Source: JBEKYD01 sp049509915
GTDB taxonomy: Bacteria; Acidobacteriota; Terriglobia; Bryobacterales; Bryobacteraceae
DNA length: 26,255 nucleotides
Direction of reading: 5' to 3'
Assembly (NCBI GenBank): GCA_049509915.1
Contig: JBEKZL010000073.1
Span: 1 to 26,255 of the forward strand
Positions 7,903 to 15,271 of this stretch are shown here, one piece after another; position 1 is the first letter of the stretch, and each line of letters starts with the position of its first letter. The notes under the pieces were generated by a model. It was given only the letters and a program-made list of their open reading frames with translations, was not told where the DNA came from and made no database searches. Made by a program: the position numbers and the translations under genes.

Positions 7903-7984
7903 TGTGGTATTTATCCACATCGTAGGTGTTATGATCGTAGGGTAAGATTCAGACTCAGGAGTATTTTATTCCTGGGAGAATCTT
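7903..7984 (+). promoter_or_regulatory. Leader region of the CxxCH gene: repeats and a 14-bp hairpin
   Basis: Three elements lie just before the Shine-Dalgarno AAGGAG (7989-7994). First is an inverted repeat TGTGG (7903-7907)/CCACA (7915-7919). Second is a direct repeat ATCGTAGG at 7919-7926 and 7934-7941. Third is a strong hairpin: AAGATTC (7944-7950) pairs with GAATCTT (7978-7984), and after a small bulge CTCAGGA (7954-7960) pairs with TCCTGGG (7970-7976, one GU pair). The loop is AT-rich. There is no T tract after the hairpin, so it is not a normal terminator. It may be an operator, an mRNA-stabilising 5' hairpin or a translational switch. Confidence 0.55.
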
Positions 7985-7999
7985 CAACAAGGAGAAACT

Positions 8000-8209
8000 A
8001 TGCGCGCATGGAAACTGGCAGTTCCCTCCGCCATCCTGGGCCTGGGCTTTTTGTTCTGCGGCACGGCAACCTACGGCAAGCCGGAGTATGCCAAGAAGGA
8101 AAGCAAGAAGTGCGTGGATTGCCACGTCAAGATGGGGTCGAAGGACCTCAATGCCTACGGGCAGTGCTACAAAGACAACGGCCACTCGCTGGCCAAGTGC
8201 AAGCAGTAG
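8000..8209 (+). CDS. Small exported protein with one CxxCH haem-binding motif
   Basis: 69 residues. A signal peptide-like N-terminus (MRAWKLAVPSAILGLGFLFC) is followed by a Lys-rich segment and then CVDCH (Cys38, Cys41, His42), the covalent haem c attachment motif. Cys56 and Cys67 remain unpaired with any motif. Met45 or His62 could be the second haem ligand. A good Shine-Dalgarno (AAGGAG, 5-nt spacing) and a structured leader support real expression. It is shorter than typical monohaem cytochromes (80-110 residues), and I know no named family. A small periplasmic electron carrier is plausible; a zinc- or copper-binding protein using the same cysteines is the alternative. No cytochrome biogenesis or oxidoreductase gene is adjacent. 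Confidence 0.75.
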   Translation: MRAWKLAVPSAILGLGFLFCGTATYGKPEYAKKESKKCVDCHVKMGSKDLNAYGQCYKDNGHSLAKCKQ

Positions 8210-8251
8210 CGAAGACCTGGGAGCGGGCCCGTCGGCGTCCGCTCCACCCCC

Positions 8252-9454
8252 CTACCCCGAATAATTCACCTTCCACTTCTGAATCTCATCGGCGAGGGCG
8301 CCTCTGATCGAGACGTACTGGTCGTTGTCGGCCAGGTTAGTGTGTTCGCCCGGATCGGTCGCATAATCGTATAATTCGTTCGGCCCCTTGCCCTGGTTGC
8401 GCAGGATCAGCTTATAGCGCTCGACGCGGGCCATCTCGGTGTCGCGCTCGCGCGCGCATACGGCTTGGCGCCAAGACTCCTTGCGCGTCAACAACTTACC
8501 GGTGGCAAGCGGCACGTAGCTGCGCCCGCAGAGGTTACGTTTTGGGAGCTCGATTTCAGCGATATCCGCCACCGACGGAACCAGGTCGTAGGTGCTAACC
8601 AATTCCACCTGAACGCCTTCGGCGGGCACCCTCCCCGGCCAACTCCAGATCAGGGGTACACGAACGGACTCCTCGAACATGTTGGGCGGGTCGGAGGCGT
8701 CTCCAGCTCCCCAAAGGCCATGAGCTCCGAACAGGGAGCCGCAAGTTGCCGTCAGGATCACCAGAACATGGTCTACGGCCTGCTTCTGATAGATCTTGCG
8801 GATGAGGGTGCCGACCGCGTCATCCACGGCCGAGATGGCGGCTGCCGCTCTGCGCCGGCTGAGCAGACGGTTGGCCAGCAACTCCTTGTCGCCAGTGGCG
8901 TTAGGCGCGACCGGTTCGACGGTATAGTTTTCGAACCGGCGGTTGGCGTAGAGGTCCAGGAACTTGGCCGGAATGCCTTCATAGGGCGGCCGCAAATCGC
9001 CATAGCGGACCATCCAGAAAGTTTGCTTGCCGTCGAACGCGTCCAGAAGTCCGAGGGCCTCGGCGGTGACATCGGCGAGCGGTTGGCGGGAGGTGGAATG
9101 GCAGGCGTAACCTCCTCCAGCCAGCATTTTTTCGAGAGTGATATCGTCGGGCGCGAGCGTTCCGGACGGGCCGATTTGCATGGGTGTGCGGCCGGTGATG
9201 AGCGTACGGAAATTCGCCTCCGCTTCGGGAACGGCAACAAAATGGTTGAGGAAGCGAGTACCGGTGCGGGCCAACTGGTCGATGTTGGGCGTGAGAATCT
9301 CTTTATTCCCGTAACAGCCCGTCAGCCAGCTTGGCAGATCGTCCACCACGATCAGCAGGACGCTGGGCTTTTCGGGCGCCACCTTCGGTTTCTTGGCGGC
9401 CAGCACCGGCAGCGCCAGGCTGCCCATGAAAAATTCGCGGCGGGAAACGGGCAT
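8252..9454 (-). CDS. Tat-exported sulfatase-fold protein lacking catalytic residues
   Basis: 400 residues of the arylsulfatase/alkaline phosphatase fold. ATG 9454 gives a twin-arginine signal (VSRREFFMGSLALPVLA). The first metal motif is kept (LLIVVDDLPSW, Asp38-Asp39), as are the fold markers NIDQLARTGTRF and LITGRTP. But where active sulfatases have C/S-x-P-S-R, this protein reads AVPEAEANFRT (about 74-84). The position of the formylglycine-forming Cys is Ala78, and the Pro is gone. The second metal site, usually SDHG then GEHG, reads ATCGSLFGAHGLWG, with Asp and His lost. The C-terminal subdomain is normal. It is therefore probably a non-catalytic sulfatase homologue, perhaps a binding protein. 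Divergent from ssb by 83 bases. Confidence 0.85.
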   Translation of the reverse strand: MPVSRREFFMGSLALPVLAAKKPKVAPEKPSVLLIVVDDLPSWLTGCYGNKEILTPNIDQLARTGTRFLNHFVAVPEAEANFRTLITGRTPMQIGPSGTLAPDDITLEKMLAGGGYACHSTSRQPLADVTAEALGLLDAFDGKQTFWMVRYGDLRPPYEGIPAKFLDLYANRRFENYTVEPVAPNATGDKELLANRLLSRRRAAAAISAVDDAVGTLIRKIYQKQAVDHVLVILTATCGSLFGAHGLWGAGDASDPPNMFEESVRVPLIWSWPGRVPAEGVQVELVSTYDLVPSVADIAEIELPKRNLCGRSYVPLATGKLLTRKESWRQAVCARERDTEMARVERYKLILRNQGKGPNELYDYATDPGEHTNLADNDQYVSIRGALADEIQKWKVNYSG

Positions 9455-9537
9455 ATAGGTGAAATACAAGTATAAGCCGCCATCGGCCAGAACTCGTAAG
9501 CTCCCTGAGGACCGGCTGTGTTACAGTGCAGGGTATT

Positions 9538-10014
9538 ATGGCTCGAAGCGTCAATAAAGTCATTCTTGTTGGAAATCTCGGCAAGGATGCCGAGACCAAG
9601 TTCACGACGAGCGGAATTTCGGTTTCGAAGTTTTCTCTGGCCACCGGTCGACGGACGAAGGATTCCCAGACCGGCGAATGGAAAGACATTACCGACTGGC
9701 ACAATATCGTAGTGTGGAAGACGGAGAATATTGCCAACTACCTCTTGAAGGGTAAACAGGTCTTCCTGGAAGGCCGTATCGAGACCCGCAGCTACGACAA
9801 GGACGGTCAGAAGCACTACATGACCGAGATCATCTGCGAAGCGAACAACGTGATGCTGCTCGGCGGCGGCAGCCGCGGCGAGGCACCCGACCAGCCCGGC
9901 GATTTCGACCGTCCCGTCTCCATGCCCCGCTCGGCGCAGCCGCGTCCCCAACCCGCCGCCGCTCCGGCTGAAGAGTTCCACCAAGGCATCACCGACGACG
10001 ACGTGCCGTTTTAA
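9538..10014 (+). CDS. ssb: Single-stranded DNA-binding protein
   Basis: 158 residues. An N-terminal OB fold (about 1-110) has the family sequence VNKVILVGNLGKDAE, then ITDWHNIVVWKTENIANYLLKGKQVFLEGRIE and RSYDKDGQKHYMTEIIC. A Pro/Gln/Ala-rich linker follows. The C-terminal acidic tip DDDVPF is the docking peptide for replication and repair partners. Start ATG 9538 gives the usual MARSVNKV beginning; a TTG-type codon at 9526 would add MQGI, which is not family-like. It binds single-stranded DNA as a tetramer in replication, recombination and repair. It stands alone here, not beside rpsF/rpsR or uvrA. Confidence 0.96.
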   Translation: MARSVNKVILVGNLGKDAETKFTTSGISVSKFSLATGRRTKDSQTGEWKDITDWHNIVVWKTENIANYLLKGKQVFLEGRIETRSYDKDGQKHYMTEIICEANNVMLLGGGSRGEAPDQPGDFDRPVSMPRSAQPRPQPAAAPAEEFHQGITDDDVPF

Positions 10015-10551
10015 CGCGCGGTCTCTGTTTTGGTGTCCATTTACTACGTCGGGGTGCGTCGGAAGTTTTGGCTGCGGTCAGCATCACTGTTTAAGGGGTG
10101 CTGCTGTCCGCCCCGGCAGGGGGGCGTCATCTCCTTTCGGGTTTGGGGCCAATCCGCCCGCTGGGCTCATTGCTTTTCTATGCTCACAACACGCGATTGC
10201 AGGTGGGTCCAGTAGCCATCGCTGGTGGTCAGGCGAGAGACTTCCTCAAGCACGCCCACGAAGTACTGAAAGCTGACGATCGGCGTCGTCGCGGCTCCGT
10301 TGACCAGAGCAATACAGCGCCGCGCGGTGCCCTGGAGCACTGCGCGGGCGATTGCCGGAGGACAACCCCGAACCGCACCGCGTAGGCGATGAAGTTTTCC
10401 GTGGCCGCGATTCCGTGCACACCGGCGATGTAGCCGATCGGCCATCTGCGAATCGTGACGATCAGGCTTCTGGATAGCCGGAATAACTTTTCCCTTCTTT
10501 GACAATGCACATGGTGTAGGAATATGCTGCACTTAAGCGGGGTATTGACAT
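10015..10551. other. 537-base region without a confident gene; possible remnant
   Basis: No intact gene is supported. Just after ssb, CCGCCCC-GGCA-GGGGGGC (about 10110-10128) can form a hairpin that might stop ssb transcription, but no T tract follows. On the minus strand, 10167 to about 10330 reads like the end of a protein (TPIVSFQYFVGVLEEVSRLT, then SDGYWTHLQSRVVS, stop at 10167). Upstream its coding character breaks up across frames. I take this as a likely decayed gene end of unknown type. The last 60 bases before the DUF362 gene are AT-rich and could hold its promoter. Confidence 0.45.
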
Positions 10552-11667
10552 ATGCGAAACTCGTCCTCACGTCGTAGTTTTCTGGGTTTTGTGGGTGCCG
10601 GCACCATAATCGGCCCCAGTGCTGCCAGGTTGAACGCCCAACAGATCCCAACTCCCGCACTGCCGCTGCCGGTCCAGGCGATCAGTCCGGTGAGCTATCG
10701 CTCCACGGTTAGCCTGATCCGCGGCGAGGACCGGCGGAAGATGGTCCACGACGCACTCGCAGCTCTGGATGCCGAACTCCGGCCGGCGCTAAAACGCAAA
10801 CAATACGTGCTCATCAAACCGAACCTGACGAGCGTCGATGTGGCCCTGGCTTCGACCAATCCGGACACGATCCGTGGAATTCTGGATTACCTCCACGGCC
10901 GGTTCAAAGGGCCGGTGGTGATCGCTGAAGCGGCATCCAAAAGCACCTCCGCCGCCTATGAGAACTTCAAGTACAACCAGATCGTGTCCGAGCACCGGTC
11001 GCAAAAGGTGAGCCTGGTCGATCTGAACGAGGAAGGCAAATACGTGGTAATGCCAACCATCGATAGCAATGTCCACGTCACGCCGGCACGCATCGCCGCA
11101 CGGCTGGTCGATCCGGAGGCGTTCGTCATCTGCGCCGCCATACCCAAGACCCACGAGTCTATGATTGTCACCGCCGCAGTGAAGAATATGGTGATGGGTT
11201 CGCCGGTGCACAGTCCGGCCAAGGAAACGCCGCAGTGGAGCGACAAACGCAAGGTGCACGTCAGAGGCTATCAACAGCATAACTACAACCTCATGCTGGT
11301 GGCGCAGCGGCTGGCACCGAACTGGGGCGTGGCGGTGTTAGACGGCTACGAGGGCATGGAAGGCGACGGGCCGATTCGCGGCACCGCCGTTCCATCGCGC
11401 ATTGCCATCGCGTCCCAGGACTACGTGGCAGCGGACCGGGTGGCGCTGGAAACCATGGGCGTGGACGCAACCTGGGTCGGGTACCTGCAATACTGCCACG
11501 CCGTTGGACTGGGCAACTACGATCTCACCAAGATCGACATAGACGGCGAGACCATTGCCTCGGTCCAGAGAAAATACAAGATGAACGCCAATTTCGGTAA
11601 CGAGATTCAGTGGATGGGTCCAATCGCACCGGCGGCTGCGCCGCCGACACCACGGACCGCCGGCTAA
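10552..11667 (+). CDS. Tat-exported DUF362 domain protein
   Basis: 371 residues. It begins with a twin-arginine signal (SSRRSFLGFVGAGTII). The DUF362 body shows YVLIKPNLTS near residue 83-92, a central region with CAAIPKTHESMIVTAAVKNMVMG, and the late segment AVLDGYEGMEGDGPIRG followed by SQDYVAADRVALETMG. All three blocks are diagnostic of the family. There is no ferredoxin CxxCxxC cluster of the kind fused to some DUF362 proteins. The biochemical role of the family is not settled. Export by Tat suggests a folded, perhaps cofactor-bearing protein. It is followed 320 bases later by another Tat-exported enzyme on the same strand. Confidence 0.88.
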   Translation: MRNSSSRRSFLGFVGAGTIIGPSAARLNAQQIPTPALPLPVQAISPVSYRSTVSLIRGEDRRKMVHDALAALDAELRPALKRKQYVLIKPNLTSVDVALASTNPDTIRGILDYLHGRFKGPVVIAEAASKSTSAAYENFKYNQIVSEHRSQKVSLVDLNEEGKYVVMPTIDSNVHVTPARIAARLVDPEAFVICAAIPKTHESMIVTAAVKNMVMGSPVHSPAKETPQWSDKRKVHVRGYQQHNYNLMLVAQRLAPNWGVAVLDGYEGMEGDGPIRGTAVPSRIAIASQDYVAADRVALETMGVDATWVGYLQYCHAVGLGNYDLTKIDIDGETIASVQRKYKMNANFGNEIQWMGPIAPAAAPPTPRTAG

Positions 11668-11987
11668 CAGGGGCGCTGATTCGCCGGATTTCGCCGTAAT
11701 CCCACTTCGCTCTTGACACAGCCGCTCGATAATCCGGAAATGTAGCGGACTGTCCCCCGGTGCGGATGGGCCGCTGAATCGGCTCACCCGAACCCTCAAG
11801 GGGCTGGAGGCACTGCCCAACGTAGCCCGGTGCCGCCTGGTCGATGGGGAGCTGATTTGGTCTGTCGGCCGAACTCTAAGGCCCGTTGACGCGAAGGATG
11901 AAACCGGGGAGAATGAGCTTGCCAGCCAGGAGTTCGCTGCATCCAAGCTACCGCTTCGCCCCACTCAGTTTTCATGTGGAGATTTTC
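11668..11987. other. 320-base gap with scar-like repeats and a gene remnant
   Basis: This gap follows the DUF362 gene. The stretch 11680-11760 contains TTCGCCGGATTTCGCCG and a TGTAGCGGACTGTCCCC-type sequence (about 11740-11759) that resembles the outer ends of some insertion elements, though no transposase is present. From 11774 to about 11955 one plus-strand frame reads LNRLTRTLKGLEALPNVARC and then LVDGELIWSVGRTLRPVDA with protein-like composition. It has no start codon and runs out of frame into the next gene. I take it as a likely decayed gene end, not a functional gene. A Shine-Dalgarno GGAG (11978-11981) serves the next gene. Confidence 0.4.
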
Positions 11988-13226
11988 ATGGAATCCCGTT
12001 TTTCGCGAAGAAGAATGACGCAAGGGGTTGGAAGCGTCGCCTTAGCGGGATTGGTCCCGGGTGCGGCCGGCGTGCCCCCTCCGCGAACGTGGCCGATTGA
12101 GGAGGGTCCAGGCACGCCCAAGATCTGCCTGGCACCCGGGGACGGCGGCGGCTTTGACCTCAATCTCTTGGCTGCCTATCGGCGCATCCGGCAGCTTGGC
12201 GTGACTCACCTGACCTACGTACCGGTGGGGAACTGGACCGAAGAGAGTATACGCAGCGCAATCCGGATTGCTAGGGACGCCGGCCTGGTGGCCTACAACG
12301 CGATGATCAACCTCCCGGCCGGCGTCATTTATGGCAAAGAAAGCCGGGCCAAGGACATGGAGCCGTTCATCGCCTCCATTGAGGCCGCCGGCAAGGCCGG
12401 TCTGCCTGTGGTCGAGTACAATTTCTTCGCGCACCGCGCCATCGAGGGTTACTACGAGACAGTCGGCCGGGCTGGGGCGGGCTACACCGGCTTCGACTAC
12501 GCACTCGAATTACTGATCGACGACAACGGCCGCGTGCTGCAGCCGATTTATCGCGACGCCAGCGGCCAGATCACGCCCGAAACCCTGTCGGCCTTTCCCA
12601 ACGCCAGGAAAGTAAAGTTCAAGGACCTGCCGCCGCTGGCCGATGAAGGCGCCCATAACCTGCAGGAAATGTGGGCCAATATCACTTATTTCTTGAAGGC
12701 TGTGATTCCGGTGGCCGAGAAGGCGGGAGTGCGGATGGCGCTCCATCCCAACGATCCCCCGGCGCCCATCAGCCGCGGCTCCCAGCAGATCATGGGAACC
12801 GCGGCGGGCTGGAAGCACCTTATCGAAATCGTCAACAGCCCCGCCAACGGCATCACCTTCGATTGCGGCGTCACTCGTGAGATGGGTGAGGACCCGGTGC
12901 AGGTGGCCGATTACTTCGCCAGCCGCAAGCGCATCAACCATTGCCACTACCGCAACGTGCTGGTAGTCAAGCCCTATGAGAAATACCAGGAAGTGTTCAT
13001 TGACGCGGGCATGGGCGACCTGTTTGGCGTGATGAAGGCTCTCGTGCGGAACAAGTACACCGGGACGATTTACCCCGAGCATCCCCGCGCGCTCGACACC
13101 GACCGGGACCGCATCGCGCCCGGCGGCCAACCCGGCTACTATCCCGGCGGCGGGGGCCCCGCCGGAATTGCGTACAGCGTGGCCTACACGAGGGCCATGT
13201 TGCAGGCAGCCCTGGAAGTGGTGTAG
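11988..13226 (+). CDS. Tat-exported mannonate dehydratase-like TIM-barrel protein
   Basis: 412 residues. ATG 11988 is preceded by GGAG at 6-nt spacing and gives a twin-arginine signal (SRRRMTQGVGSVALAGLV). The mature part is a xylose isomerase-like/UxuA-like barrel. Visible ligand-bearing motifs are VRMALHPNDPP, FDCGVTREMGEDP, NHCHYRNV and YPEHPRALDTDRD, followed by GYYPGGGGPAGIAYSVAYTR. UxuA converts D-mannonate to 2-keto-3-deoxygluconate in hexuronate breakdown, using Mn2+/Fe2+ bound by His and Cys. The His/Cys-rich motifs here fit a metal site. E. coli UxuA is cytoplasmic, so a Tat signal is unusual. It may act on another sugar acid outside the cytoplasm. A related epimerase/isomerase is the alternative. 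Confidence 0.82.
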   Translation: MESRFSRRRMTQGVGSVALAGLVPGAAGVPPPRTWPIEEGPGTPKICLAPGDGGGFDLNLLAAYRRIRQLGVTHLTYVPVGNWTEESIRSAIRIARDAGLVAYNAMINLPAGVIYGKESRAKDMEPFIASIEAAGKAGLPVVEYNFFAHRAIEGYYETVGRAGAGYTGFDYALELLIDDNGRVLQPIYRDASGQITPETLSAFPNARKVKFKDLPPLADEGAHNLQEMWANITYFLKAVIPVAEKAGVRMALHPNDPPAPISRGSQQIMGTAAGWKHLIEIVNSPANGITFDCGVTREMGEDPVQVADYFASRKRINHCHYRNVLVVKPYEKYQEVFIDAGMGDLFGVMKALVRNKYTGTIYPEHPRALDTDRDRIAPGGQPGYYPGGGGPAGIAYSVAYTRAMLQAALEVV

Positions 13227-13236
13227 AGCAGGCTTC

Positions 13237-13370
13237 TAGTCGTCGTGGCCAAGAACGATTTTGCCAGCGGCGCCTGGCATGCCGCGCACTACAACGAACG
13301 GACCGGCACTCTGGAGCAGGACATTCGAAGGTGCAGCTTCGTAAAAACGGCATGCGCCCAGGTCCGTCGA
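13237..13370 (-). pseudogene. Probable gene-end remnant downstream of the DUF885 gene
   Basis: A minus-strand frame ending at the stop codon 13237-13239 reads FYEAAPSNVLLQSAGPFVVV and then RGMPGAAGKIVLGHDD, with strongly protein-like composition. Upstream the frame continues only as unlikely sequence into the end of the DUF885 gene and has no start. This suggests the 3' end of a gene whose front was replaced by the DUF885 gene or deleted. I do not recognise the family. Confidence 0.35.
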
Positions 13371-13381
13371 TGGCCAGCGCG

Positions 13382-15205
13382 TCAGTAAGCGGCATTGGCG
13401 CGGACCTCAGCGAGCGGCTTCGCAAGATCCGCGAGCAGTTCCGGACCCATAACGGAGATAGGCGTCGACCCGTAGCAGAGGAGCCGATCGTGGAAGTCGC
13501 GCAGCGATGCGCCGGCTCCCGCCTTAGCCCGGTACTCTGCCAGCAGTTCTTCTATCTGTGCGCGACCCGCCGTATAGGCAATAAAGTAACCTGGTCCAAG
13601 GGCGATTGCGGCGATGGCCGCTTTCGCCTGCTCCACCGAGAAGCCGGTCTCGTGCGCGAAGAATTGAACCGCTTGGTCCACGCTCCAAGCCCCGCTTGCC
13701 AGCTCCGGATCGACGATGGCTCGGGCGCCACGCACGCGTTCCCATTGCGCCGTAAAGTAACGCCCGTCGAGATCGTCGCGGTAGAGACCAAGTTGCACGA
13801 AGAGTTCTTCGCCGTAGAACGCCCAGCCTTCCATGAATTCACCGCTTGCCTGGATCTTGCGGACGAAGTCCGGGTGGCGGCGCGCGATCGACAACTGCAA
13901 GAAGTGGCCCGGCATCGCTTCGTGCGCGCCCGTCGAGAGGATGCGATCGCTGTCGAAGTCCTGATTGGCATCCAGCTTCTTCGCCGCCTCCGCAAGCGAT
14001 GTCGGAGGTGTTATGAAATAGAAGCCGGCTGTACCTTTGCTGAACAACAGCGGCGGATTCATGGAAGCGCCCGGCGACACCGGCTGCAGAAACTTCGGCG
14101 TCTCGACTATGGCCATCTCCCCGAGCCACTCCGGCACGTCGACTACGTAATGCTGCGAGACGAAATCCCGCAGTTGCGCAATACGCGCGCGATAGTAGTC
14201 GATGAGCGCGGCACCCCCGGGGGCGAGGCCCCCGCCGCTCCCCGGCCCGATCGGCGTACCACGCTCGGCCGCGAGTCCTTCCACCCACATCTGTACGGCC
14301 CATCCGTGGGCGAGTTCGTCGCGCGCCATGCGCTCAATGTCGTCGGAGTTGAACGGCAGCAGCTGCTCGTCGCGGAGCATCGCATCATAAGCGGCGCGTC
14401 CAATTACGTAGTTCTCGGGCCACGATGCCGCATGCTCGTCGATGTACTTCTTCGTCTGTTCCATCGCGGCCAGCGCCGTGTCCCGCGCCTTGACGAACGC
14501 CGCGAAGCGATCAGCCGGCAATTGCTCCCTCGCGGCGTCCGTCAACGGGCCGCCAAGTAGGCTCGGCGCCCCGGCGAGCTGCTCCGCTCCCGTGACACCA
14601 TAAAGATGGCCTGGGCGAGTGACCAGCGCGTTGCCCGCCGCGATGTACGCGGCCGCGCCGGCGAGGCGTTCGGTGATCTTCTGCCACGCGGTGCCGACGT
14701 CGGCCTTGGTTGCACCCCCGGTACCCGCAATTGGCAGGTGGAGGAACTGCGTGTAGATCGCGCCCATGACTGCCAGTGAGGGCCCGGATGGGTCCTTTTC
14801 GTAGGTCTTGTAGACAAGGTACTGTCGCTCATAGCTGACCAGCAGTGCACGGAGCAGTTTGGCGTCGTCCACGTCCGTGAGCGAAGCGCCATCGAGCGGT
14901 ATCGATGCGAGCTCGTTCTCCCAGCCGCGGATCATCGCCAGGTCGCGAACATTCTCGGCTTCAGACGGGGTGTCGAGCTGGCCGTCTTCGTCGCTCAGGC
15001 CTAGAGATGTCGCAACGAGTGGGTGCGATTTTGCCCAGCCGAAAGTAATCGATTGCGCAAGGGTTTGGAGCCGCTCAGCCGTCGTCGGCGGCGCTGCGGG
15101 AAGCACGCACGACGCGACCAACACAAACAGGAGCATGCGCAGGGCAGAGTGGGAGCGATCGGCCACCAGAGCCGGCAGTATCGCCACGGAGGGTCTAAAT
15201 CCCAT
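13382..15205 (-). CDS. DUF885 exported zinc hydrolase (peptidase-like)
   Basis: 607 residues, normal for DUF885. The zinc motif HEAMPGHFLQ (His428, Glu429, His434) has the HExxxGH spacing of the family. The third ligand region EGWAFYGEEL (Glu459) follows. The N-terminus holds a hydrophobic segment MLLFVLVASCVLPAAPP with a lipobox-like VASC, so it may be a lipoprotein or cleaved export substrate. The true start could be Met24 (ATG 15136) or a GTG at 15166, since ATG 15205 adds a rather hydrophilic lead and no strong Shine-Dalgarno is seen. DUF885 members are predicted metallopeptidases. The substrate is unknown. It is followed by a decayed gene end and preceded by the DAC-like gene on the same strand. 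Confidence 0.88.
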   Translation of the reverse strand: MGFRPSVAILPALVADRSHSALRMLLFVLVASCVLPAAPPTTAERLQTLAQSITFGWAKSHPLVATSLGLSDEDGQLDTPSEAENVRDLAMIRGWENELASIPLDGASLTDVDDAKLLRALLVSYERQYLVYKTYEKDPSGPSLAVMGAIYTQFLHLPIAGTGGATKADVGTAWQKITERLAGAAAYIAAGNALVTRPGHLYGVTGAEQLAGAPSLLGGPLTDAAREQLPADRFAAFVKARDTALAAMEQTKKYIDEHAASWPENYVIGRAAYDAMLRDEQLLPFNSDDIERMARDELAHGWAVQMWVEGLAAERGTPIGPGSGGGLAPGGAALIDYYRARIAQLRDFVSQHYVVDVPEWLGEMAIVETPKFLQPVSPGASMNPPLLFSKGTAGFYFITPPTSLAEAAKKLDANQDFDSDRILSTGAHEAMPGHFLQLSIARRHPDFVRKIQASGEFMEGWAFYGEELFVQLGLYRDDLDGRYFTAQWERVRGARAIVDPELASGAWSVDQAVQFFAHETGFSVEQAKAAIAAIALGPGYFIAYTAGRAQIEELLAEYRAKAGAGASLRDFHDRLLCYGSTPISVMGPELLADLAKPLAEVRANAAY

Positions 15206-15271
15206 AATTCAAGAGGCTAGCAAATAATGCACACCCGGGTGTGGCGACGACCGCACGTGCGTGCTCGCGTG

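Noticed and set aside
8465..9475. 336-residue plus-strand frame opposite the sulfatase-fold gene
   Set aside because: The minus-strand gene is a recognisable fold; the plus frame is low-complexity shadow.
13331..14560. 409-residue plus-strand frame opposite DUF885
   Set aside because: The minus strand carries the HExxxGH motif; the plus frame has no domain.
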